Assembly (NCBI GenBank): GCA_017304475.1
Contig: JAFKKV010000013.1
Coordinates: 248,001-312,000 of the forward strand
Reading direction: 5' to 3'
DNA: 64,000 bases
DNA from: Hyphomicrobiales bacterium
Lineage (GTDB): Bacteria > Pseudomonadota > Alphaproteobacteria > Rhizobiales > Phreatobacteraceae
A program made the position numbers and the translations under genes. The notes under the pieces are model-generated. The model saw nothing but the letters and a program-made list of their open reading frames with translations, searched no databases and was not told the origin of the DNA. This document shows, piece by piece, positions 1 through 8,127 of the stretch (position 1 is the stretch's first letter; every line of letters begins with the position of its first letter).

Positions 1-948
1 GAACTCTTCCTGGTCGACCGCGCCCAGCAGCGCGCGGCGGATGGCAGGATTGTCGAACGGCTTGATCACCGTGTTGAAGCGCAGCGTCGGGATCATGCCG
101 GTCGGCTCGGATGTCTCGACCCGCACATTGCGGTTGCGCTTCAGCATCGGCAGCAGGTCGTGCAGGGGATATTCCCACCAGTCGACCTCGCCGCTCTGCA
201 GGGCGGCCGCGGCGGTCGAGGCGTCGGGGATGACGACCCACTCGATACGGTCGAAATGGGCGACCTTCGGCCCGCCGGTCCAGCCGGACGCGCCGTCGGC
301 TCGCGGCACATAGTCGGCGAAACGCTCATAGACGACGCGGGCGCCCGGCACGCGCTCGTCCAGCTTGAAGCGATAGGGGCCGCTGCCGATCATCTCGGTG
401 ACCTGCGTCGTCGGCTCGGCCTTGGCCAGGCGCTCGGGCATCATCGCCGGCATGAAGGACGGCACCTTGCCGAGCGCGTTGGGCAGCAGCGGGAACGGCG
501 TCTTCAGGCGGAAGCGAAGGGTGCGGTCGTCGACCGCCGACAAGTCATCGGTCACCGACATCAGCACCTGCCCGAAACCGTCGCGCAAGGCCCAGCGCCG
601 GATGCTGGCGACGCAGTCGCGGGCGAGCACCGGCGAGCCGTCATGGAATTTCAGGCCGGGACGCAGCTTGATCGTCCAGACCTTGCCGTCGCTTTCGGCC
701 CCGGCGCTTTCCGCCATCTGCGGCACCGGGCGCAGATTGGCGTCCATGCCGAACAGCGTATCGAAAACCAGATAGGCGTGGTGGCGGGTGACATAGGCCG
801 GCGAGAAGACCGGATCGAGCACGGCGAGATCGGCGTGAGGCACGAATTTCAGCACGCGCTGGTTCTGCGCGAGCGCGATGCCCGGCGCCGCCAGAATGCC
901 TGTCGCCGCCGCCGCACCCGCTGCCTTCAGAAATTCACGACGGTTCAT
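1..948 (-). CDS. ABC transporter substrate-binding protein, family 5 (peptide/nickel type), partial
   Basis: The gene starts at 948 and runs off the left edge, so only the first 316 residues are present. The N-terminus MNRREFLKAAGA followed by an Ala-rich stretch and ALAQ is a twin-arginine signal with a signal-peptidase site. Downstream text such as LDPVFSPAYVTR, WTIKLRPGLKFHDGSPV and MIGSGPYRFK is typical of periplasmic receptors for dipeptide/oligopeptide (DppA/OppA) importers. The start is supported by a G-rich AGGGGGG ribosome site just upstream. No permease is visible, so partner genes, if any, lie beyond the left edge. The ligand cannot be deduced; family members bind peptides, opines, glutathione or nickel chelates. 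Confidence 0.9.
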   Translation of the reverse strand, partial: MNRREFLKAAGAAAATGILAAPGIALAQNQRVLKFVPHADLAVLDPVFSPAYVTRHHAYLVFDTLFGMDANLRPVPQMAESAGAESDGKVWTIKLRPGLKFHDGSPVLARDCVASIRRWALRDGFGQVLMSVTDDLSAVDDRTLRFRLKTPFPLLPNALGKVPSFMPAMMPERLAKAEPTTQVTEMIGSGPYRFKLDERVPGARVVYERFADYVPRADGASGWTGGPKVAHFDRIEWVVIPDASTAAAALQSGEVDWWEYPLHDLLPMLKRNRNVRVETSEPTGMIPTLRFNTVIKPFDNPAIRRALLGAVDQEEF

Positions 949-1146
949 CGACCGGCCCCCCTGCCACCCGCGAAATCCATGGGGGGCCGAGGCTAGTCGC
1001 GGCCCGCAAGGGGCGCCATGGCCGCCGCGAGCGCGGAGGGCCCGGCTGAATTGCATAGCTCCGGATTTCGGCGAGCCGCTAGGCTTGCCGTCGCCGGGCG
1101 GGCGCGGCGGCCCTCACGCGGGGTATGCCGGACAATGGGGCAGAGC

Positions 1147-2709
1147 ATGATCGATCAGGACTATGACTATATCGTCGTCGGCGCCGGCTCGGCCGGGGCC
1201 GTGCTGGCAGCGCGACTGAGCGAAGACCCGGCCGTCCGGGTTCTGCTGCTCGAGGCCGGGCGCGACTTCCGCTCCGCCGAGACGCCCGAGCATATCCGCA
1301 TCCCGAACCCGATGCGGGCGATCGGCGACGACGACTACCGCTGGCCGCACCTGATGGCACGCCGCACCGAGCGGCAGGAGCCGAAACTGCTCTGGCGCGG
1401 GCGCGCCATGGGCGGCAGTTCGACGATCAACGGCCAGATCGCCATTCGCGGCGTTCCCGATGATTTCGAACGCTGGCGCGAGGCCGGCTGCGCCGGATGG
1501 GGCTGGGCCGATGTCCTGCCTTTCTTCAACAGGCTGGAGACCGACGTCAATTTCGGCGATGCGCCCTATCACGGCAATAGCGGTCCGATCCCGGTCTATC
1601 GTGCGCCGGTCGCCGACTGGGGCACTGTCGACGTCGCGCTGAAACAGGCTGCCGAGAGCCTGGGCTATGGCTGGTGCGAGGATCACAACGCCCCCGAGGG
1701 CACCGGCGCGTCGCCTTATGCGATCAACAGCCGGGCGGGCGTGCGCGTCTCCACCAATGACGGCTATCTGGAGCCGGCCCGCGGCCGCGCCAATCTGACG
1801 ATCGCAGGCAATGCCCTGGTCTCCCGGCTGCAGGTCGAGGGCAACCGGCCCCATGTGAGCGGCGTGCATGTGCGCGTCGGCGGCCAGGATTTCAGCCCGC
1901 GCGCCACGCGGGGGGTCATCCTCTCGGCGGGAGCGATCCATTCGCCTGCCATTCTGCAGCGCTCCGGCATCGGGCCGGCCGCCCTGCTGGCCTCGCTCGG
2001 GCTGCCGGTCATCGCCGATCTGCCGGTCGGCGAGAACCTGCTCGATCATCCGATGATGCCGCTGTTCCTGCATCTCAAGGAGAATGCCCGGGTCGGCACG
2101 ATGATGCACCGGCACACCAATTGCTGCCTGCGCTATTCCTCGGGCCTCGGCGGCGCCGGCGAGAACGACATGATCGTCATCGCCGGCAACCTGGTTTCGC
2201 TTGGCGGCGGCGACACCGCCCGTGGCCGGCTGGTCGTCTCGGTCTACCAGGCCTTCAGCCAGGGCCGCGTGCGCATCACCACCACCGATCCGGCGATCGA
2301 CCCCGAGGTCGACGAGCGCATGCTGTCCGACGAGCGCGATCTCATCCGGATGCGCGACGGGGTCCGCCGGCTGCGCGCGCTCGGGCTGCATGCGGGCGTC
2401 GGCGCCATCGCGTCGCGGGTCGAATATGGCTCGACCGGCCGCTCGATCGAGGATGAGCTCGATCGGGACGCGCTCGACACCTGGATGTTCGACGAATGCT
2501 CGGACGCCCAGCATGCCAGCGGCACCTGCCGCATGGGCGCCGCCAGCGATCCGCGCTCGGTCGTCGATCCCGACTGCCGGGTGATCGGCTGCTCGGGCCT
2601 CAGCGTCATCGACGCCTCGATCATGCCGGAGGTGGTGCGCGCCAACACCCACCTCACCACCGTGATGATCGCCGAGAAGATGGCCGACCGGCTGCGCGCG
2701 GGCGGCTGA
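1147..2709 (+). CDS. GMC-family FAD-dependent oxidoreductase (choline dehydrogenase-like)
   Basis: The protein of 520 residues is a flavoprotein of the glucose-methanol-choline family, which oxidises alcohols. An N-terminal dinucleotide fold (VVGAGSAGA, residues ~10-18, with Glu36 after the second strand) binds FAD. The first family signature is GRAMGGSSTINGQ (~84-96) and the second is GAIHSPAILQRSGIGP in mid-protein. The C-terminal block HASGTCRMG followed by VRANTHLTTVMIAEKMAD contains the two catalytic histidines of the family. The frame is open further upstream, but the flavin fold begins right after the ATG at 1147; an ATG at 1135 is an alternative. It is divergent from the receptor gene on its left and convergent with tag. 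The substrate is unknown. Confidence 0.9.
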   Translation: MIDQDYDYIVVGAGSAGAVLAARLSEDPAVRVLLLEAGRDFRSAETPEHIRIPNPMRAIGDDDYRWPHLMARRTERQEPKLLWRGRAMGGSSTINGQIAIRGVPDDFERWREAGCAGWGWADVLPFFNRLETDVNFGDAPYHGNSGPIPVYRAPVADWGTVDVALKQAAESLGYGWCEDHNAPEGTGASPYAINSRAGVRVSTNDGYLEPARGRANLTIAGNALVSRLQVEGNRPHVSGVHVRVGGQDFSPRATRGVILSAGAIHSPAILQRSGIGPAALLASLGLPVIADLPVGENLLDHPMMPLFLHLKENARVGTMMHRHTNCCLRYSSGLGGAGENDMIVIAGNLVSLGGGDTARGRLVVSVYQAFSQGRVRITTTDPAIDPEVDERMLSDERDLIRMRDGVRRLRALGLHAGVGAIASRVEYGSTGRSIEDELDRDALDTWMFDECSDAQHASGTCRMGAASDPRSVVDPDCRVIGCSGLSVIDASIMPEVVRANTHLTTVMIAEKMADRLRAGG

Positions 2710-2717
2710 TCCGCCGC

Positions 2718-3314
2718 TCAGGCCAGCGCCGCCACCTCGTCATGGCGGAAACAGCCGACCATGTGGTCATTTGTCATGCCGACCGCCTGCATGAAGGCGT
2801 AGACGATGGTCGGGCCGACAAAGGTGAAACCTTTGGCTTTCAGCTCTTTCGACATCTTGCGGGCGATCTCTGTCTCGGTCGGCACCTGCGAGCGCTCGCG
2901 CATCCGGGGCTGGATCGGCCGGCCGTCGACGAAATCCCAGAGATAGTTCGAAAAGCTCTGCCCCTTGTCGCGCATGTCGAGATAGACACCGGCCGATTTC
3001 ACCGTGCCGACGATCTTGGCGCGGTTGCGGATGATACCCGGGTCGGCCATCAGCGCCTCGATTTTCTCAGGCCCGTAGTGCACGATCAGCTCTGGCCGGA
3101 AGCCGTCGAACACCTTACGGAAGTGCTCCCGCTTCCTGAGGATGGTGATCCAGGACAGGCCCGCCTGGAAGCCGTCGAGGATGAGCTTCTCGAACAGCGC
3201 CCGGTCGTCCCGCTCCGGCACGCCCCAGTCGGTGTCGTGATAGGCGACATAGAGCGGGTCGTAACCCGGCCACGCGCAGCGCGGCTTGCCGTCGGCGTGA
3301 TCGGTGATGAGCAT
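2718..3314 (-). CDS. tag: DNA-3-methyladenine glycosylase I
   Basis: The 198-residue product matches Tag in length. Tag excises 3-methyladenine from alkylated DNA as the first step of base-excision repair. The zinc site is visible: Cys13 (in RCAWPG) and His26 (in YHDTDWG) near the N-terminus, and His184 and Cys188 in HMVGCF at the C-terminus. The signature WGVPERDDRALFEKLILDGFQAGLSW contains the conserved Glu of the active pocket. It ends eight bases from the convergent GMC gene. Its start at 3314 lies close to an AT-rich palindrome at about 3334-3352 that more probably controls the divergent transporter operon. Confidence 0.95.
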   Translation of the reverse strand: MLITDHADGKPRCAWPGYDPLYVAYHDTDWGVPERDDRALFEKLILDGFQAGLSWITILRKREHFRKVFDGFRPELIVHYGPEKIEALMADPGIIRNRAKIVGTVKSAGVYLDMRDKGQSFSNYLWDFVDGRPIQPRMRERSQVPTETEIARKMSKELKAKGFTFVGPTIVYAFMQAVGMTNDHMVGCFRHDEVAALA

Positions 3315-3333
3315 CGGGCGCCTCCGCGAATTG

Positions 3334-3352
3334 CTTTAGACTTAAAATATTT
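3334..3352. promoter_or_regulatory. candidate operator, TTTArrCTTmAA motif copy 1
   Basis: An AT-rich block containing TTTAGACTTAAA interrupts otherwise GC-rich DNA in the gap between tag and the transporter receptor gene. The same palindromic core recurs twice at about 18,097 and 18,151 between the divergent 2-aminobenzoyl-CoA genes. A MarR-type regulator encoded inside the downstream operon is the obvious candidate protein, but this pairing is inference. Confidence 0.55.
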
Positions 3353-3454
3353 TTTGCTGCCGGGGTTGTTCGCGAAAATTCCGGCGTAATAATGCCTTCG
3401 CATCGGCCGCGACCACGGACAAGCCCGGGGCGGCGCACGGGTGGGGAGATTTTC

Positions 3455-4630
3455 ATGAAGCGCGTTCTGTCGACGCTGGCCGCCGGCCTGGCCTTGGCTC
3501 TGGCCGCCACAGCGTCCCAAGCCCAGGAGCCGATCCGCATCGGCGTCATCGAAACCCTGTCCGGCCCCTCGGCCGTGCTCGGCCAGCATGCCCGCGACGG
3601 CTTCCAGCTGGCGATCCGCCAGCTCGGCGGCAAGATGGGCGGCCGCGAGGTCCAGGTCATCGTCGTCGACGACGAGCTGAAGCCGGATGTCGCGATCCAG
3701 CGCGTCCAGGGCCTTCTCGACCGCGACAAGGTCGATTTCGTCGTCGGCCCGATCTTCTCCAACGTGCTGCAGGCGATCCAGGCGCCGGTGGTCAATTCAC
3801 GCGCCTTCCTGATCAGCGCCAATGCCGGCCCGTCGAGCTATGCCGGCAAGGCCTGCCACGAGAACATGTTCGTCACCTCCTATCAGAACGACCAGGTTCA
3901 CGAGGTGCTCGGCGCCTATGCCCAGGCCCGCAACATGCGCCGGGTGTTCCTGCTGACGCCGAACTATCAGGCCGGCCGCGACGCCATGGCCGGCTTCAAG
4001 CGCCATTTCCGCGGCGAGATCGTCGACGAGGTGTTCACCCCGCTCGGCCATCTCGACTTCGCCGCCGAGCTCGCGCGCATCGGCGCGTCGAGGCCCGACG
4101 GCATGTTCACCTTCATGCCGGGTGGCATGGGCGTGAACCTGGTCCGCCAGTACCGCCAGGCCGGCCTGGTCGACCGCATCCCCTTCCTGTCGGCTTTCAC
4201 GGTCGATGAATCGACCTTGCCGGCCCAGCAGGATGCCGCTGTCGGCATGATCGGCGGCATGACCTGGGCGCCCAACATGGACAATCCGCAGAACAAGAAG
4301 TTCGTCGCGGATTTCGAGGCGGCCTTCGGCTACGTGCCCGGCTCCTACGCCATGCAGGCCTATGACTCGGCCATGCTGATCGACAGCGCCGTGCGCGCCG
4401 TCAACGGCAATCTGAGCAATCGCGACGCGGTCCGCACCGCGCTGCGCAAGGCCGACTTCGTCTCGCTGCGCGGCAATTTCCGCTTCGCCAACAACCACTA
4501 CCCGATCCAGGACTTCTACACCGTGCGCGCCGCCAAGCGCCCGGACGGTAAGTTCCAGACCGAGATCGTCGAGCGGATCTTCACCAACTACACCGACGTC
4601 TACGCCCAGGAATGCCCGATGCGCTGGTGA
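3455..4630 (+). CDS. branched-chain-type ABC transporter substrate-binding protein
   Basis: This 391-residue periplasmic receptor (Peripla_BP_6 / LivK type) captures a ligand for the LivHMGF-like importer that follows. MKRVLSTLAAGLALALAATA with SQAQ is a signal peptide of about 24 residues. The mature protein begins EPIRIGVIETLSGP, the usual opening of the family, and GVIETLSGPSAVLGQHARDG contains the first ligand-binding loop. The start at 3455 has GGGGAG seven bases upstream. It is separated from the permease genes by a stem-loop and an inverted-repeat element. Proteins of this class in aromatic-catabolism loci often bind aromatic acids rather than leucine. Because tryptophan-degradation genes share the operon, tryptophan, kynurenine or anthranilate are plausible ligands. 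Confidence 0.9.
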   Translation: MKRVLSTLAAGLALALAATASQAQEPIRIGVIETLSGPSAVLGQHARDGFQLAIRQLGGKMGGREVQVIVVDDELKPDVAIQRVQGLLDRDKVDFVVGPIFSNVLQAIQAPVVNSRAFLISANAGPSSYAGKACHENMFVTSYQNDQVHEVLGAYAQARNMRRVFLLTPNYQAGRDAMAGFKRHFRGEIVDEVFTPLGHLDFAAELARIGASRPDGMFTFMPGGMGVNLVRQYRQAGLVDRIPFLSAFTVDESTLPAQQDAAVGMIGGMTWAPNMDNPQNKKFVADFEAAFGYVPGSYAMQAYDSAMLIDSAVRAVNGNLSNRDAVRTALRKADFVSLRGNFRFANNHYPIQDFYTVRAAKRPDGKFQTEIVERIFTNYTDVYAQECPMRW

Positions 4631-4638
4631 GGACTTTT

Positions 4639-4667
4639 CGCGGCTTCGCCTTCGTGGCGAGGCCGCG
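4639..4667 (+). terminator. strong stem-loop after the receptor gene
   Basis: Just after the receptor stop codon lies CGCGGCTTCGCC, the tetraloop TTCG, then TGGCGAGGCCGCG. The arms pair over about 12 bp with one mismatch and no T-tract follows. Such structures between a receptor gene and its permeases commonly give partial termination or protect the receptor mRNA, raising receptor yield. That role is inferred. Confidence 0.6.
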
Positions 4668-4700
4668 TTCGGTTTGAGACTTGCATAGTTTGAGGGCTCT

Positions 4701-4827
4701 TACGTCATCCCCGGCCGAGCGAGCCCGACAGGACGAGTGAGGGGAAGGGGATCCAGGGGTTGCAGGGCGGTGCGTTGGCCCCTGGACCCCCTTCCCCTCG
4801 GCTACGCCTCGGCCGGGGGTGACGTCA
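4701..4827. repeat. dispersed inverted-repeat element, copy A
   Basis: The left arm starts TACGTCATCCCCGGCCGAG and runs to GATCCAGGGG; the right arm starts CCCCTGGA and ends GGCCGGGGGTGACGTCA. The arms are long, imperfect reverse complements around a short centre. A second copy with the same ends is at 12,881-13,063. No coding capacity is evident. It resembles the small palindromic intergenic elements common in Rhizobiales genomes and sits within a transporter operon. Confidence 0.7.
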
Positions 4828-4916
4828 GTGCATGATCTCGGGGCTTAGGCCCCTCACCCGGCGGCTCGTAGCATCGAGCGAACGCGAGATGCGTTCGCAC
4901 CTCGCTATGCCCCGCC

Positions 4917-4939
4917 ACCCTCTCCCGATGGGAGAGGGT
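4917..4939. repeat. short perfect hairpin before livH-like gene
   Basis: ACCCTCTCCC, GAT, GGGAGAGGGT form a perfect 10-bp stem with a three-base loop, ending 16 bases before the permease start codon. It could be a processing signal or part of another small repeat; no T-tract follows. Between it and copy A of the inverted repeat I see only non-coding sequence. Confidence 0.5.
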
Positions 4940-4955
4940 CGATCAACGGCGGCCT

Positions 4956-5879
4956 ATGTCCTCGACGCTTCTCATCATCCAGACATTGAACGGGCTGCAG
5001 CTCGGCGTGCTGCTGTTCCTGATCGCTGCCGGCCTGACGCTGGTGTTCGGCGTGATGGACTTCATCAATCTCGCCCATGGCGTCCAGTACATGCTCGGCG
5101 CCTATCTCGCCGCCATGTTCGTCGCCTGGACCGGCAGCTTCGTCATTGGCCTCGTCCTGGCGCTGATCTCGGCGCTGGCCTTCGGCCTGCTGCTCGAAGT
5201 GCTGGTCATGCGCCATCTCTATGACCGGGATCACCTGGAGCAGGTGCTCGCCACCTTCGGCGTCATCCTGTTCCTCAATGAGGGCGTGAAGATCGTCTGG
5301 GGCGCGGCGCCTCTCCAGGTGCCGGTGCCCGACGCATTGTCGGGCTCGATCGCCATTGCCGACGGCATACTCTATCCGGTCTGGCGCCTCGCCATCATCC
5401 TGTCCGGCCTGGCGGTGGCGCTCGGGCTCTACCTGGTGGTCGCCAAGACCCGCGTCGGCATGCTGATCCGCGCAGGCGCCACCAATGCCCCCATGGTCTC
5501 GGCGCTCGGCGTCGACATTCGCCGCCTGTTCATGATCGTCTTCGGCTTCGGCGCCATGCTGGCGGGCTTTGCCGGCTGCATGGCGGCCCCGGTCCTGTCG
5601 GTCGAACCCGGCATGGGCGACAATCTCCTGATCCTCGCCTTCGTGGTCATCGTCATCGGCGGCATCGGCTCGATCCGGGGTGCCTTCATCGGCGCGCTGA
5701 TCGTCGGCCTGACCGATACCCTGCTGCGCTCGTTCTCGGTCGACCTCCTGCGCATGGCCGGACTGTCGTCGTCGGATGCCCGCACCATCGGGCCGGCGAT
5801 CGCCTCCATGTCGATCTACATCCTGATGGCGGCGGTGCTGTTCTTCCGGCCGACCGGCCTGTTCCCGGCGAAGGGCTGA
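4956..5879 (+). CDS. branched-chain-type ABC transporter permease, LivH family
   Basis: This 307-residue integral membrane protein is one of two translocation subunits of the importer. The N-terminal run with LLFLIAAGLTLVFGVMDFINLAHG is the hallmark of LivH permeases. Several hydrophobic segments follow, including LVMRHLYDRDHLEQVLATFGVILFLNEGVKIVWG, and the conserved cytoplasmic coupling-helix region GVDIRRLFMIVFGFGAMLAGFAG. The start ATG at 4956 follows GGCGG. The next gene begins three bases after its stop, so the permeases are co-translated. It works with the LivM-, LivG- and LivF-like products and the upstream receptor. Confidence 0.9.
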   Translation: MSSTLLIIQTLNGLQLGVLLFLIAAGLTLVFGVMDFINLAHGVQYMLGAYLAAMFVAWTGSFVIGLVLALISALAFGLLLEVLVMRHLYDRDHLEQVLATFGVILFLNEGVKIVWGAAPLQVPVPDALSGSIAIADGILYPVWRLAIILSGLAVALGLYLVVAKTRVGMLIRAGATNAPMVSALGVDIRRLFMIVFGFGAMLAGFAGCMAAPVLSVEPGMGDNLLILAFVVIVIGGIGSIRGAFIGALIVGLTDTLLRSFSVDLLRMAGLSSSDARTIGPAIASMSIYILMAAVLFFRPTGLFPAKG

Positions 5880-5882
5880 GCC

Positions 5883-6863
5883 ATGACCGATGCTTCGCCC
5901 CTCGCCGCACCCGCGACCAGCCCTGTGCTTGGCTCCGACTGGAAACGGCTGGCCATCCCGCTCATCCTGTTCGCCGGCCTCGCCGTCATGCCCCTGTTCT
6001 TTCCGGGCGACCGCTACACCCTGTCGCTGATCACCCGCGCCATGATCTTCGGCATCGCCGCCCTGTCGCTCGACCTGATCCTCGGCTACGGCGCGCTCGT
6101 CTCCTTCGGCCATGCCGCCTTCCTGGGCCTCGGTGGTTATGCCGCCGCCATCCTGATGTTCCATGGCACCAATGAGGCCCTGATCGCCGTTCCCGTCGCG
6201 ATCGCCGTCGGCGCGCTGTTCGCGCTGGTCACCGGCGCCATCTCGCTGAAGACCCGGGGCGTCTATTTCATCATGATCACGCTGGCCTTCGGCCAGATGG
6301 CCTTCTTCACCGCCACCTCGCTCTCCGCCTATGGCGGCGACGACGGCCTGCGCATGGCCCAGCGCAATGTCGTCGCCGGAGCCCGCATCCTGCAGAACGA
6401 CACCAGCTTCTATTTCGTCGTGCTGGGCCTGCTCGCCGCCTGCTACCTCGTGCTCCGGACGCTGGTCGGGTCGCGTTTCGGCCGCGTCCTCCGGGGGGCC
6501 AAGGAGAACGAACGGCGCATGCGGGCGCTCGGCTTCGACCCCTTCCGCTACCGGCTGGCCGCCTATGTCATATCGGGCGCCGTCTGCGCCTTGGCAGGCG
6601 CCCTGTTCGCCAATCTCGGCCTGTTCGTGGCGCCGGCCTACATGACCTGGCCGCGCTCCGGCGAGTTGATCGCCATGGTGGTGCTGGGCGGAACAGGCTC
6701 GCTGCACGGCGCGATCATCGGGGCCGTCGGCATCATCCTGGTCGAGGAATGGCTCGCCGAACTGACCCAGCACTGGAAAGTCATCTTCGGACCGCTGGTG
6801 GTGCTGGTGGCGATCTTCGCCCGCGGCGGCATCATCCGCCTGATCGACCGGGGGAGCCGCTGA
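5883..6863 (+). CDS. branched-chain-type ABC transporter permease, LivM family
   Basis: The second permease subunit has 326 residues. MIFGIAALSLDLILGYGALVSFGHAAFLGLGGYAAA is the LivM signature. SLKTRGVYFIMITLAFGQMAFF and GRVLRGAKENERRMRALGFDPFRYRLAAYVISG, the ATPase-contacting loop, are likewise diagnostic. Multiple hydrophobic helices span the length. The stop codon overlaps the ATG of the ATPase gene in TGATG, indicating tight translational coupling. It should pair with the LivH-like protein in the inner membrane. Confidence 0.9.
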   Translation: MTDASPLAAPATSPVLGSDWKRLAIPLILFAGLAVMPLFFPGDRYTLSLITRAMIFGIAALSLDLILGYGALVSFGHAAFLGLGGYAAAILMFHGTNEALIAVPVAIAVGALFALVTGAISLKTRGVYFIMITLAFGQMAFFTATSLSAYGGDDGLRMAQRNVVAGARILQNDTSFYFVVLGLLAACYLVLRTLVGSRFGRVLRGAKENERRMRALGFDPFRYRLAAYVISGAVCALAGALFANLGLFVAPAYMTWPRSGELIAMVVLGGTGSLHGAIIGAVGIILVEEWLAELTQHWKVIFGPLVVLVAIFARGGIIRLIDRGSR

Positions 6864-7618
6864 TGAGCGCGCCCATCCTGTCGCTGAAGGGATTGCGCAA
6901 GGCTTTCGGTGCCCTGGTGGTGACCGACGACGTGTCGCTCGACATCGCCGCCGGCGAGTTCCACGCCATTATCGGCCCGAACGGCGCCGGCAAGACCACG
7001 CTGATCGGCGAGATCACCGGCGAGATCGCGCTGAATGCCGGCAGCGTCACCTTCGCCGGCGAAGACATCACCCGGCTGCCGATCCATGTCCGGGCCCTGA
7101 AGGGCCTGACGCGCTCGTTCCAGATCACCCAGGTCCTGCCGGCCTTCAGCGTCCTCGACAATGTCGCGACATCGGCCCAGGCCCATGCCGGTTCGTCGTT
7201 CCGCTTCTTCGGCCGGGTCGCGGCCGAACGCGCCTTGAACGACGAGGCCATGGCGGCGCTCGAACAGGTCGGGCTCGGCGCCCGGGCCGGAGCGCCGGCG
7301 GCCAGCCTGTCGCATGGCGAGAAACGCCAGCTCGAGCTCGCCATGGCATTGGTCGCGCGCCCCAAACTGTTGCTGCTCGACGAGCCCATGGCCGGCATGG
7401 GCCGCGAGGAAACCGAGGGCATGGTCGCGCTTCTGCTGGCCTTGAAGGGACGCTATCCCATCGTGCTGGTCGAGCATGACATGAACGCGGTGTTTCGCCT
7501 GGCCGATCGCATTTCCGTGCTCGTCTACGGTCGCCTCATCGCCTCCGGGACCCCCGACGCGGTCCGGGCCGATCCGGCCGTGCGCGAAGCCTATCTCGGC
7601 GAGGAGGAGTTCGCATGA
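6863..7618 (+). CDS. branched-chain-type ABC transporter ATP-binding protein, LivG family
   Basis: This 251-residue ATPase energises import. Walker A is GPNGAGKTT (~40), the signature motif is LSHGEKRQLELAMAL, and Walker B is LLLLDEPMAGMG followed by VLVEHDMNAVFRLADRISVL. The long insert between Walker A and the signature (RLPIHVRALKGLTRSFQITQ) is typical of LivG. A longer frame is open upstream, but the ATG at 6863 overlaps the permease stop and begins the conserved ILSLKGLRKAFGALVV. The stop overlaps the MarR gene start by four bases (ATGA). Confidence 0.92.
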   Translation: MSAPILSLKGLRKAFGALVVTDDVSLDIAAGEFHAIIGPNGAGKTTLIGEITGEIALNAGSVTFAGEDITRLPIHVRALKGLTRSFQITQVLPAFSVLDNVATSAQAHAGSSFRFFGRVAAERALNDEAMAALEQVGLGARAGAPAASLSHGEKRQLELAMALVARPKLLLLDEPMAGMGREETEGMVALLLALKGRYPIVLVEHDMNAVFRLADRISVLVYGRLIASGTPDAVRADPAVREAYLGEEEFA

Positions 7619-8124
7619 ACGAACCGCTCGACGCCGAAAGCCGGCTCGCCCACCAGCCGCGCGACGCCCGCCCGGAGCTCAGGCTCTGGCTGCGCCTCCT
7701 GACCTGCACCAATCTGATCGAGCGCGAGATCCGCCGCCGGCTGATGGACCGCTTCGCCATCACGCTGCCGCGCTTCGACCTGCTCGCCCAGCTCGACAAG
7801 TCGCCCGACGGCCTGACGCTCGGCGACATCTCCAGGCGCATGATGGTGACCAACGGCAATGTCACCGGCCTGGTCGACCGGATCGCCGAGCAGGGCTATA
7901 TCGAGCGACGCCGCGACGCCACCGACCGGCGGGCCCAGCGCATCGTGATGACCGACAAGGGCCATGCCGATTTCTCGCGCATGGCGCGCGAGCACGGCAT
8001 CTGGATGACCGAGCTTCTGGGCGACCTCGAGCCCGGCGAGCGCGAGGTGCTGATGAGCCTGCTCGGACGCACCAAGGCCTCGGTCGCGCGTGCGCTGGCG
8101 CAGCGCGTCGAAGCGGCGGAGTAG
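7615..8124 (+). CDS. MarR-family transcriptional regulator embedded in the transporter operon
   Basis: This 169-residue protein has a winged helix with TLGDISRRMMVTNGNVTGLVDRIAEQGYIERRRDATDRRAQ, the MarR recognition helix and wing. Long helices at both ends (RLWLRLLTC..., and LEPGEREVLMSLLGRTKASVARAL) form the dimer interface. MarR proteins usually repress catabolic genes and release DNA on binding an aromatic acid or its CoA thioester. It overlaps the upstream ATPase gene by four bases and is followed three bases later by the second ATPase gene. An AT-rich palindrome repeated before this operon and before the 2-aminobenzoyl-CoA genes is its likely binding site (inferred). Confidence 0.9.
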   Translation: MNEPLDAESRLAHQPRDARPELRLWLRLLTCTNLIEREIRRRLMDRFAITLPRFDLLAQLDKSPDGLTLGDISRRMMVTNGNVTGLVDRIAEQGYIERRRDATDRRAQRIVMTDKGHADFSRMAREHGIWMTELLGDLEPGEREVLMSLLGRTKASVARALAQRVEAAE

Positions 8125-8127
8125 GCC

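Noticed and set aside
1018..1146. Upstream extension of the GMC oxidoreductase frame
   Set aside because: The added residues are Arg/Ala/Pro-rich and precede the normal start of the flavin fold at 1147.
4905..6773. Long open frame on the minus strand opposite the permease genes
   Set aside because: The translation is low-complexity Gln/Asp/Glu/His-rich with no domain; the plus-strand permeases are strongly conserved.
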